The notes: generated by a model from the sequence alone, not told the origin. DNA of 5,177 nt from Candidatus Pelagibacter sp. (GCA_002692475.1 NZKC01000048.1:1-5177), one strand, 5' to 3'. Numbered from the stretch's first letter, positions 1 through 4,911 are shown. Numbers and translations are program-made.

Positions 1-91
1 TTAAAAGTTTCTTTTTAAGAAGTAATTTTTTATTCCACCTATCTTCAAATCCCTGGGGTAACCCAGGAGTTAATTTATTTTCTGTACTCAT
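1..91 (-). CDS. hisS: Histidyl-tRNA synthetase, N-terminal fragment (probable)
   Basis: This is the first 30 codons of a minus-strand gene that runs off the left edge. It opens with an ATG at 91 and stays open to position 1. The peptide begins MSTENKLTPGLPQGFEDRWN and continues with a Lys/Leu-rich helix. The G-[LF]-P-x-GF-x-D-R opening followed by a basic helix resembles the start of the divergent alphaproteobacterial histidyl-tRNA synthetase, a cytoplasmic class II enzyme that charges tRNA-His. No catalytic motif lies inside the window, so the call rests on this short N-terminus plus position: the gene starts 6 nt after tRNA-His on the same strand. There is no Shine-Dalgarno sequence; the stretch upstream is the tRNA acceptor stem followed by A residues. 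The HisS paralogue HisZ, or an unrelated protein, cannot be excluded from 30 residues. Confidence 0.6.
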   Translation of the reverse strand, partial: MSTENKLTPGLPQGFEDRWNKKLLLKKKLL

Positions 92-97
92 TTTTTT

Positions 98-172
98 TGG
101 TACCCTGGCTTGGGATCGAACCAAAAACTAAAGTTCCACAAACTTTCGTGATAACCATTTCACCACCAGGGC
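98..172 (-). tRNA. tRNA-His (anticodon GTG), CCA encoded
   Basis: Read on the minus strand this folds into a complete cloverleaf. The acceptor is GCCCTGG with CCAGGGT (G1-U72 wobble). The D stem is GTGA/TCAC with loop AATGGTTA, and the anticodon stem is AAAGT/ACTTT with loop TTGTGGA, giving anticodon GTG (His). The variable loop is AGTT and the T arm is TTTGG-TTCGATC-CCAAG. Discriminator A73 is followed by encoded CCA (100-98). Most bacteria carry an extra G-1 paired with C73 in tRNA-His. Here the genomic base at -1 (173) is G but position 73 is A, so the usual G-1:C73 pair cannot form. This is the known state in a subset of Alphaproteobacteria whose HisRS uses other identity rules. The next gene on the strand is the probable hisS. 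Confidence 0.95.
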
Positions 173-180
173 CTTTCTAT

Positions 181-188
181 ATTTTATA
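181..188 (-). promoter_or_regulatory. Probable -10 element for tRNA-His/hisS
   Basis: On the minus strand this reads TATAAAAT, a 5/6 match to the -10 consensus over its first six bases. It lies about 8 nt upstream of the mature tRNA-His 5' end, so transcription would start a few bases before G1. The sequence 16-18 nt further upstream (about 205-212) is only A/T and gives no convincing -35 hexamer. The start site is inferred. Confidence 0.4.
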
Positions 189-204
189 CTAATTGTTATT
201 AAAT

Positions 205-295
205 TTAAATTTTAAAATGATTAATAGCTGGCTTAGCAGCCATGTGAGTGATGTCTGTGAGTGTCTTTTGAGATGTTTACTTTTTTAATCATTGG
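205..295. other. Structured, locally GC-rich intergenic element of unknown role
   Basis: A 9-bp perfect inverted repeat, AATGATTAA at 216-224 and TTAATCATT at 285-293, encloses about 60 bases. Inside it lie a 5-bp hairpin with a tetraloop (TGGCT-TAGC-AGCCA, 229-242) and an 8-bp direct repeat TGTGAGTG at 243-250 and 256-263 with 13-bp spacing. The stretch 225-280 is roughly 45% G+C in an otherwise very AT-rich spacer. No convincing gene reads through it. It could be a small RNA, a 3' UTR element of the csp transcript, or a protein-binding region upstream of the tRNA-His promoter. The repeats are seen directly; any function is inference. Confidence 0.4.
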
Positions 296-322
296 TAGTT
301 TATTTAACATTAAAAGAGTTTA

Positions 323-373
323 ATGCAAGAATTAATTGCATAGGGTACTAGCCAAATGACTAGTTACACCTAT
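323..373 (-). terminator. Tandem hairpins downstream of csp (possible transcript end)
   Basis: Two hairpins follow the csp stop codon. The first in transcript order (373-340) pairs ATAGG with CCTAT, GT with AC and ACTAG with CTAGT, making 12 pairs broken by two single-base bulges around an 8-nt loop. The second (341-323) is a 6-bp stem, ATGCAA/TTGCAT, with a 7-nt loop. The U-tract expected after an intrinsic terminator is poor: only TTTT appears, several bases later. The pair may instead stabilise the csp mRNA 3' end or belong to a larger RNA with the element at 205-295. Confidence 0.35.
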
Positions 374-397
374 ACAAATTATATATTTATTGAAAAA

Positions 398-610
398 TTA
401 AGATTTTTTTTGAAGCTTAACAGCTGAAGGTCCTTTTGGGCCATCTTCTATTTCAAATTGCAGTTCATCACCTTCATTTAAAAAACGAAGTCCTGCATCT
501 CTAACTGCGCTCGCATGAACGAACACGTCCTTCTCTTTGTCTTCTCTTTCTATAAATCCGTAGCCCTTCTTACCGTTGAACCACTTGACCTTCCCGTTTA
601 ATGTACTCAT
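398..610 (-). CDS. Cold-shock domain protein (CspA family)
   Basis: A 70-residue single cold-shock domain, the usual length for the CspA family, folding as an OB barrel that binds single-stranded RNA and DNA and melts RNA structure in the cytoplasm. The nucleic-acid-binding surface is intact: W10, F11, RNP1 KGYGFI at 15-20, and RNP2 VFVHAS at 29-34 with F30 and H32. The C-terminal part [10 protein letters not shown] matches the family's last strand. The ATG at 610 gives [12 protein letters not shown], the standard family start. Upstream is a purine-rich run (AGAAGAAAGAG) rather than a clear Shine-Dalgarno. It probably has its own promoter in the 118-nt gap after tRNA-Phe. Whether it is cold-induced or constitutive (CspC/CspE-like) cannot be told from sequence. 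Confidence 0.95.
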   Translation of the reverse strand: MSTLNGKVKWFNGKKGYGFIEREDKEKDVFVHASAVRDAGLRFLNEGDELQFEIEDGPKGPSAVKLQKKS

Positions 611-664
611 ACTTGTTTTACTCTTTCTTCTTGTTGTTAACTTATAGCTAAATTAGCTGAAGAC

Positions 665-693
665 TAATTATTAGATTTTAAAATTTATTGCAA
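665..693 (-). promoter_or_regulatory. Candidate promoter of csp
   Basis: On the minus strand TTGCAA (693-688, 4/6 of the -35 consensus) is separated by 17 nt from TAATTA (670-665, 4/6 of the -10 consensus). This predicts a start near 658 and a 5' UTR of roughly 45-50 nt, short compared with the long structured leader of E. coli cspA. An overlapping TAATAA could serve as an alternative -10 but with a 14-nt spacer. A 12-bp perfect palindrome, ATTAATATTAAT (707-718), lies 13 bp upstream of the -35. Confidence 0.4.
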
Positions 694-728
694 GGGTATT
701 ATTCTTATTAATATTAATGATTTTAAGG

Positions 729-801
729 TGGGTCCCCCTGGAAACGAACCAGGTCCTAACGCTTTTCAGGCGTTCGTGCGCACCAGCTACACCAGAGACC
801 C
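729..801 (-). tRNA. tRNA-Phe (anticodon GAA)
   Basis: A full cloverleaf on the minus strand. The acceptor is GGGTCTC/GGGACCC with one T-G wobble. The D stem is GTGT/GCAC with loop AGCTGGTGC, and the anticodon stem is AACGC/GCGTT with loop CTGAAAA, giving GAA (Phe). The variable loop is AGGA and the T arm is CCTGG-TTCGTTT-CCAGG. Discriminator A73 is at 729. The following bases are CCT, so the final A of CCA is not encoded and must be added by the CCA-adding enzyme, unlike the other two tRNAs here. It begins 5 nt after the infA stop codon and is probably released from the end of the infA transcript by RNase P. Confidence 0.96.
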
Positions 802-806
802 TAATA

Positions 807-1022
807 TTAAAATCTAAAAATGATTCTTCCTTTAGTTAAATCGTAAGGAGTTACTTCTACAGTAACATTGTCTCCCTGGAGTACTCGAATACGATTTTTT
901 CTTAGTTTGCCAGCTGTATGTGCTGTAACCATGTGTCCATTTTCTAATTTTACACGAAACATAGCGTTCTTAAGCAACTCAATTACTTGACCATTAAATT
1001 GCAATAGATCTTGTTTTGACAA
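807..1022 (-). CDS. infA: Translation initiation factor IF-1
   Basis: A 71-residue S1-type OB-fold protein, within one residue of the E. coli length. IF-1 occupies the A site of the 30S subunit with IF-2 and IF-3 during initiation. Conserved blocks are evident: [12 protein letters not shown] (19-30), [14 protein letters not shown] and the C-terminal [13 protein letters not shown]. The start is a TTG at 1022-1020. It gives the normal family N-terminus ([11 protein letters not shown]), has AGGAG 9 nt upstream, and lies 2 nt after the hisD stop. The next in-frame ATG, at codon 21 (NAM), would delete the first strand of the barrel. It is the last protein gene of the long minus-strand block, with tRNA-Phe 5 nt downstream. 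Confidence 0.97.
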   Translation of the reverse strand: MSKQDLLQFNGQVIELLKNAMFRVKLENGHMVTAHTAGKLRKNRIRVLQGDNVTVEVTPYDLTKGRIIFRF

Positions 1023-1024
1023 AC

Positions 1025-2299
1025 CTAATTTCTCCTCATTCTTGATTTTATACTTTGAGTATGAGCAAATAACTCCTCAAACTCGGAAAGAGTTATAGCT
1101 GGATTTCCAATTTTTTCTACCCCTAATTTACTAAGAGTAACAATAGATATTTTTTTAACAAATTCACACAAACTTAGTCCTGAGCTAAACTTTGCTGAAC
1201 CGGATGTTGGTAAAACATGGTTTGTACCAACCGTATAATCTGAGAGGCTCATTGGAGTAAATCTACCATTACAAATACTTCCAGCATTCATGATTTTTTT
1301 TTCATATCTTTTATAATTATTTACATTTAATTCTAAATGTTCAGGAGCCAATTCATTGATTACATCAATAACTTGCTTATCAGAATATACTTTTATTGCT
1401 AAGCCGTTCTTTTTTAAAGAACTAATAGCAATTTTTTTTCGAGGAATAGTATTTAAAATTTTGTTTATTTCTTTTTTAACTTTGACTATTAAACTTCTTT
1501 GTTTTGTAACTAGTATACACTGGCTATCGGGATCATGTTCAGCTTGAGATACTAAAGAAGTAGCAATTTGATTTATATCGGTATATTTGTCAGCCAAAAC
1601 ACATATTTCTGAAGCACCACAATACATAGACTCTGTTCCAACTAAATTATTAGGTAACTGTTTTTTGGCCTCAGCTACAAATTTGTTACCAGGCCCAACT
1701 ATTTTGTTAACCTTTTGTATATATGCCAAACTAGCAATGGCTTGTGCTCCACCCATAGAATAAATTTCCTTTATACCAATTTTCTTTGCTGCATAAAGTA
1801 CTGCTGAGTTAAATTTGCCATTCACTTTTGGTGTTGCCAAAACTAATCTTCTAACTTTAGCTATTTTTGCTGGTATAGTATTCATTAATAATGTTGATGG
1901 TAAGTTTCCAGGAACATAAAATCCAACTGAGTCTATCGGGACATTTTTATATTCTAACTTGTTACCAAAGCTATCTTTATAATAAATATTTTTAAGATCT
2001 TTTTTTTGTCTATAATGAAAATTAGATATTCTTTTATATGCAAAATCTATGGCTTTTTTAACTTTTGGGTTAAGTTTCTTAATAGTTTTTTTTAACTTCT
2101 CATTTGAGATTCTAATTTCACTATTACCACTGAACCGTATTTCATATTTCTTTAAAGCTTTTAATTCATTCTTCCTTACATCATTTAAAATTTTCTTTAC
2201 AATTTTTATATCCTGATTTTCGGCATTCCTTCTTTTACTTAAAATTTTATTTACTCTACTAAGGTATGACTTATCCTTACAATCTATAAATTTAATCAT
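1025..2299 (-). CDS. hisD: Histidinol dehydrogenase
   Basis: A 424-residue, zinc-dependent, NAD-linked enzyme that oxidises L-histidinol to L-histidine in two steps, ending cytoplasmic histidine biosynthesis. The E. coli catalytic and zinc residues can be mapped: Q252 and H255 in [10 protein letters not shown]320-H321 in APEHLE, D354 in SLSDYTVG, and E408 with H413 in EELFAH. NAD-contact residues Y128 (YVPG), Q186 (GGAQA) and N205 (GPGN) are also present. It is slightly shorter than the usual 430-435 residues. The loop after YVPG lacks about three residues, the segment around AYIQKVNKI is about four shorter, and the usual AGPSE is replaced by CGASE (227-231). Its ATG lies within the last codons of the DUF2948 gene (8-nt overlap, ATGATTAA), suggesting translational coupling. 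The HisD-like sulfopropanediol dehydrogenases are less likely given the location. Confidence 0.95.
   Translation of the reverse strand: MIKFIDCKDKSYLSRVNKILSKRRNAENQDIKIVKKILNDVRKNELKALKKYEIRFSGNSEIRISNEKLKKTIKKLNPKVKKAIDFAYKRISNFHYRQKKDLKNIYYKDSFGNKLEYKNVPIDSVGFYVPGNLPSTLLMNTIPAKIAKVRRLVLATPKVNGKFNSAVLYAAKKIGIKEIYSMGGAQAIASLAYIQKVNKIVGPGNKFVAEAKKQLPNNLVGTESMYCGASEICVLADKYTDINQIATSLVSQAEHDPDSQCILVTKQRSLIVKVKKEINKILNTIPRKKIAISSLKKNGLAIKVYSDKQVIDVINELAPEHLELNVNNYKRYEKKIMNAGSICNGRFTPMSLSDYTVGTNHVLPTSGSAKFSSGLSLCEFVKKISIVTLSKLGVEKIGNPAITLSEFEELFAHTQSIKSRMRRN
1032..1036 (-). promoter_or_regulatory. Shine-Dalgarno sequence fixing the infA TTG start
   Basis: AGGAG on the minus strand lies inside the last codons of hisD (...ATG AGG AGA AAT TAG) and 9 nt before the infA TTG. 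It is the clearest ribosome-binding site in the window. Most other starts here show none, which supports the non-ATG start of infA and coupling to hisD translation. Confidence 0.75.
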
Positions 2300-2690
2300 T
2301 AATATTTTTTTGATCCTCTAAAGTTACTTCTATAATTTCTGCGGTTAGAGTTATAATTTTATTATCCATAAATAAAAGTGTTATTTCAAAAATATTATTT
2401 TTTTTAAATATATCAATTGATATTAGCTCTAAATCTTGATTTTGTTTTTTTTGGTCTATATTTTTTGACTTTGATGCCTGAATATATTCAAATCGTATAA
2501 TACTATTAAGTTTATTTGATGAATTTTCGATCTCTTTTGCAATTCTATTAATATAAATAAGAAAAATTTTGTTTTTTTTTAAATATTTTATATCGTTAAT
2601 TTTTACTTTTCCTTCTGAGCAACATGCCGAAATAATTTGCAAGTCCTCTGCTGATCTAGCAATAATTTTTTTTAAATACGCTTTGCTCAT
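2292..2690 (-). CDS. DUF2948 family protein of unknown function
   Basis: A 132-residue soluble protein with no signal peptide or membrane segment. The pattern fits DUF2948: an N-terminal ARSAEDLQIISACCSEGKVK (about 11-30), then a short strand-rich segment (IKYLKKNKIFLIYINR), a central IRFEYIQASKSKNID block, LELISIDIF, and a C-terminal LTAEIIEVTLEDQ. The family has no established biochemical role and is mostly known from Alphaproteobacteria, where it recurs between murA and hisD, exactly as here. It starts at an ATG overlapping the murA stop by one base (TAATG) and overlaps hisD by 8 nt, so it is probably translated with both. The surface is lysine- and asparagine-rich, like its neighbours. 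Assignment comes from recalled motif similarity, not a search. Confidence 0.85.
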   Translation of the reverse strand: MSKAYLKKIIARSAEDLQIISACCSEGKVKINDIKYLKKNKIFLIYINRIAKEIENSSNKLNSIIRFEYIQASKSKNIDQKKQNQDLELISIDIFKKNNIFEITLLFMDNKIITLTAEIIEVTLEDQKNIND

Positions 2691-3955
2691 TAAGAAACCC
2701 TCTTAATATTTACTCCAATTTTACTTAATTTTTTTTCGATACTTTCGTACCCTCTATCTAAATGATAAATTCTATTAATAACTGAGGTCCCGTTAGCTAC
2801 AATTGAAGCTAAAACTAAGGCCACTGATGCTCTTAAATCGCTAGACATAAGTTCAGCACCTTGGAAGTTTGTATTGCCAAATATATTTGCTTTGTTATTT
2901 TTAATCGTAATCTTTGCTCCCAATCGTCTAAGCTCTGCAACATGCATAAATCTATTTTCAAAAATACTTTCAGAAATTACAGATTTTCCATTTGCTTTAC
3001 ATAAAAGAGACATAAATTGTGCTTGAAGATCTGTTGGAAAGCCATTGTATTCTTTTGTTTCAATAAGCTTAATATTTTTGATTTTTTTTGGTCCTATAAT
3101 TGAAATGAGATTTTTGTAAGTTTTTATTTTTGCACCAACTCTTTTTAAAAGGTTTAACTCCGTTTTAATTAATTTTGCATCAAAACCTTTAATTTTTAAA
3201 TTTCCTTGTGAAATAGTTGCAACTACACAAAATGTTCCACATTCAATTCTATCACCCATAACTGTGTAACTTATTTTTTTTAATGATTTTACTCCAATTA
3301 TTTCCACTGTTCTTTTTCCAATCCATGTAACTTTTGCACCCGCTTTATTTAAAAAATTAGTTAAGTCATGCTTAATCTCAGGTTCTATTGCACAATTTTT
3401 TAATATCGTTTTTCCAGATGCTAGGACTGATGCAAGAATGGCATTTTCAGTTGCACCTACAGATATTTTCGGGAAAATTATTTTTGCACCTTTCAAATTT
3501 GAATGCGATGAAGCATGTACATATCCTTTTTCAATTTTATAAACCATTCCAAGTTTTTCTAAGGCATTTAAATGATAATTTATTGGTCTAGCTCCTATCA
3601 AGCATCCTCCAGGAAGTGACGTTTTAGCTTTTTTAAATTTTGTAATCAATGGACCAAGAACAAGTATACCAGCTCTCATTGTTTTTACTAAAGAATATGG
3701 GGCGAAAGTGTGAATATTTTTAGTTTTAATAATTTTTACAGAATTTTTTTTTTTATTTTTTTTAATTTTAAAACCCAATGATTGAATTAATAAGAGCATA
3801 GTGTCTATGTCTTTTACTTTTGGTAAGTTATTTATTTCTACTGATTCATCAAAAAGAATTGATGCAGCTAATATTGGAAGTGAAGCATTTTTACTACCTG
3901 AGATATTGACTGTCCCCTTAACCTTAGAAGGACCTTTTATTACAAATTTGTCCAT
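2690..3955 (-). CDS. murA: UDP-N-acetylglucosamine 1-carboxyvinyltransferase
   Basis: A 421-residue enzyme catalysing the first committed cytoplasmic step of peptidoglycan synthesis, transfer of enolpyruvate from PEP to UDP-GlcNAc. Length and two-domain EPSP-synthase-like architecture match the family. Key residues are K22-N23 (SGSKNA), R94 (KTMRAGILVLGP), the mobile-loop cysteine C118 in LPGGCLIGARP with R123, the catalytic aspartate D309 (GFPTDLQAQ), R335 (ENRFMH), R375 (DLRAS) and R401 (HLDRGYESIEKKL). C118 is the residue alkylated by fosfomycin; the resistant form has Asp there, so this protein is predicted to be of the sensitive type. Start ATG is 2 nt after the dcd stop, and the stop overlaps the DUF2948 start. 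A run of 11 A in the mRNA (3754-3744) lies in the lysine/asparagine-rich segment near residues 66-72. Confidence 0.97.
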   Translation of the reverse strand: MDKFVIKGPSKVKGTVNISGSKNASLPILAASILFDESVEINNLPKVKDIDTMLLLIQSLGFKIKKNKKKNSVKIIKTKNIHTFAPYSLVKTMRAGILVLGPLITKFKKAKTSLPGGCLIGARPINYHLNALEKLGMVYKIEKGYVHASSHSNLKGAKIIFPKISVGATENAILASVLASGKTILKNCAIEPEIKHDLTNFLNKAGAKVTWIGKRTVEIIGVKSLKKISYTVMGDRIECGTFCVVATISQGNLKIKGFDAKLIKTELNLLKRVGAKIKTYKNLISIIGPKKIKNIKLIETKEYNGFPTDLQAQFMSLLCKANGKSVISESIFENRFMHVAELRRLGAKITIKNNKANIFGNTNFQGAELMSSDLRASVALVLASIVANGTSVINRIYHLDRGYESIEKKLSKIGVNIKRVS

Positions 3956-3957
3956 TA

Positions 3958-4512
3958 TTAAACTTTAGGTAAAGTTACACCTTGCTGGTCCATGTATTTC
4001 CCATCTCTATCCGCATAAGTAGTATTAGGTCTCTCATCACCCTTTAAAAAAATAAATTGGCAGGCTCCCTCGTTTGCATAAATTTTAGCTGGTAAAGGTG
4101 TTGTATTTGAAAATTCTAAAGTAACATGACCACACCATGAGGGCTCCAATGGTGTTACATTTACAATTATTCCACATCTTGCATAAGTTGATTTTCCCAA
4201 ACATATAACAAGAACATCTTCTGGTACCTTAAAATATTCGACAGTACTAGCTAAAACAAAAGAATTGGGGGGTATTATACATTCTGAACCCTTCCTACTT
4301 ACAAAGCTTGTAGATTTAAAATTCTTAGGATCTACAATTTCAGTATTTACATTTGTAAAAATTTTAAATTCGTCTGCAACTCTTGCATCATAACCATAAG
4401 AAGATACTCCATAAGATATGCTGTTTCCTCTAATCTGTTTTTCTTCAAATGGAGATATCATTTCTTGTTCTTTTGCCATTCTTTTTATCCATTTGTCTGA
4501 AAGGACTGGCAT
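3958..4512 (-). CDS. dcd: dCTP deaminase
   Basis: A 184-residue homotrimeric enzyme of the dUTPase/Dcd superfamily that deaminates dCTP to dUTP, feeding dTMP synthesis via dUTPase. Family landmarks are SSYGYDARV (37-45), [10 protein letters not shown] (106-115) with phosphate-binding K107, S108 and R112, [20 protein letters not shown] (121-140) with catalytic E133, and the C-terminal lid ending [19 protein letters not shown]. Length and this C-terminus match the alphaproteobacterial type. Nothing suggests the bifunctional deaminase-dUTPase form, though sequence alone does not exclude it. The ATG at 4512 directly follows the TAA of the 33-codon ORF (TAAATG, zero spacing). No Shine-Dalgarno is visible, so initiation may depend on the upstream ORF being translated. 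Confidence 0.97.
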   Translation of the reverse strand: MPVLSDKWIKRMAKEQEMISPFEEKQIRGNSISYGVSSYGYDARVADEFKIFTNVNTEIVDPKNFKSTSFVSRKGSECIIPPNSFVLASTVEYFKVPEDVLVICLGKSTYARCGIIVNVTPLEPSWCGHVTLEFSNTTPLPAKIYANEGACQFIFLKGDERPNTTYADRDGKYMDQQGVTLPKV

Positions 4513-4614
4513 TTATTTATTCTTTTTTTTATTTTTTTTTTGGAAGATTTTTCTTTTTTTTAAATTTTTTTTTAAAGCAATTCCTAGCTTTAAATCTTTA
4601 TCTTTATTTGTCAT
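4513..4614 (-). CDS. 33-residue lysine-rich small protein (unknown)
   Basis: This small ORF starts with ATG at 4614, overlaps the last 11 nt of the upstream gene (ATGACAAATAA), and ends with TAA immediately before the dcd ATG. It accounts for all of an apparent 91-nt gap in an otherwise gapless block. The product begins MTNKDKDLKLGIALKKNLKK and is 14/33 lysine, mostly in its second half. The central LxxALKKNLKKRKxxQ resembles, from memory, small basic alphaproteobacterial proteins of pattern ALRxNLxRRKAQxR, often annotated only as hypothetical. The second half could bind nucleic acid or ribosomes, but that is inference. The coding strand has runs of 9, 8, 10 and 8 A, so AT bias alone could inflate the lysine content. 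The exact fit between neighbours is the best evidence that it is real. Confidence 0.6.
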   Translation of the reverse strand: MTNKDKDLKLGIALKKNLKKRKIFQKKNKKKNK

Positions 4615-4813
4615 TTTTCTTTTCAGGGTTTGTCAAATCTTCAAGGGTAATTGGTTTTGCAATATCATGCATGCTTGACTCACTTTTATTTTCCTTGAAT
4701 CCTTCTTTAGCGGCTCTTTTGGCCTTTCTCTCAGCAAGTTTTTTCTCTCGTTTAGCTTGCTTCTCCATGGCCTTTGCCCCTCGTGTAGATTTATAATCGT
4801 AATGAATTCCCAT
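4604..4813 (-). CDS. 69-residue charged small protein (unknown)
   Basis: A 69-residue protein that I do not recognise. It opens MGIHYDYKSTRGAKAMEKQ, followed by an alternating Lys/Arg/Glu/Ala helix (about 14-40, AKREKKLAERKAKRAAKEG) likely to be a single charged helix or short coiled coil. A linker and a separate C-terminal motif KPITLEDLTNP (53-63) follow. No membrane segment or signal peptide is seen. Codon content looks like a real gene: it carries more G and C than the surrounding spacer and a defined, non-repetitive C-terminal motif. The ATG at 4813 has no Shine-Dalgarno and lies about 11 nt from a predicted transcription start, so the mRNA may be nearly leaderless. It is the first gene of the minus-strand block and overlaps the 33-codon ORF by 11 nt. 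A competing minus frame starting at 4863 lacks such features. Confidence 0.7.
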   Translation of the reverse strand: MGIHYDYKSTRGAKAMEKQAKREKKLAERKAKRAAKEGFKENKSESSMHDIAKPITLEDLTNPEKKNDK

Positions 4814-4830
4814 AACATTATTATTAATAA

Positions 4831-4836
4831 TTTATA
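4831..4836 (-). promoter_or_regulatory. Probable -10 of the long minus-strand block
   Basis: TATAAA on the minus strand (5/6 of consensus) is about 18 nt upstream of the ATG at 4813, predicting a start near 4824 and a leader of about 11 nt. The best -35 at 16-nt spacing is a weak TTATTT. It shares the 98-nt divergent spacer with the tRNA-Thr promoter and is the only plausible promoter region I see for the genes down to infA and tRNA-Phe, since later junctions leave no room outside coding sequence. Confidence 0.4.
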
Positions 4837-4867
4837 GACTATTTTTAAAAAAAAATAAGGCAATAAT

Positions 4868-4896
4868 TTGAAAAAATTAAATTTATACAGTAGATT
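4868..4896 (+). promoter_or_regulatory. Probable promoter of tRNA-Thr
   Basis: TTGAAA (4868-4873, 5/6 of the -35 consensus), then 17 nt, then TAGATT (4891-4896, 4/6 of the -10 consensus). This predicts a start near 4903, about 9 nt before the mature tRNA 5' end, a normal distance for a monocistronic tRNA. TATACA at 4884-4889 is an alternative -10 without a matching -35. Confidence 0.45.
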
Positions 4897-4911
4897 TGCT
4901 GTTTCTATTTT

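Noticed and set aside
229..243. Similarity of the TGGCTTAGCAGCCAT hairpin to the L11-binding region of 23S rRNA (GGCTTAGAAGCAGCCAT)
   Set aside because: The match is short, needs a 3-nt deletion, and the sequence on either side does not continue the similarity; likely chance.
217..288. Plus-strand 23-codon ORF with three cysteines, and a minus-strand 12-codon ORF beginning MAAKPAINHF at 243
   Set aside because: Both fall in the repeat-bearing element, neither has a ribosome-binding site, and two overlapping opposite ORFs cannot both be supported. The minus one has only one His codon before its Phe, so it is not a histidine attenuator leader.
707..718. 12-bp palindrome ATTAATATTAAT as a terminator or operator
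   Set aside because: Entirely A/T, so chance occurrence is easy in this composition. It cannot act as an intrinsic terminator stem and no matching second site was seen.
1356..1547. Plus-strand open frame of 63 codons
   Set aside because: Lies entirely antisense to the well-supported hisD and has no recognisable domain or ribosome-binding site.
3388..3591. Plus-strand open frame of 67 codons
   Set aside because: Antisense to the conserved murA core, including the active-site loop region; a shadow of the AT-rich codons.
4418..4796. Two overlapping plus-strand open frames rich in Phe and Leu that look like membrane proteins
   Set aside because: They are the complement of lysine-rich codons in the small minus-strand genes and dcd; poly-T read as Phe mimics transmembrane helices.
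4633..4863. Minus-strand open frame of 76 codons starting upstream of the 69-codon gene
   Set aside because: Different frame from the 69-codon gene, begins in the divergent promoter region, ends without joining the overlap chain, and has no recognisable motif.
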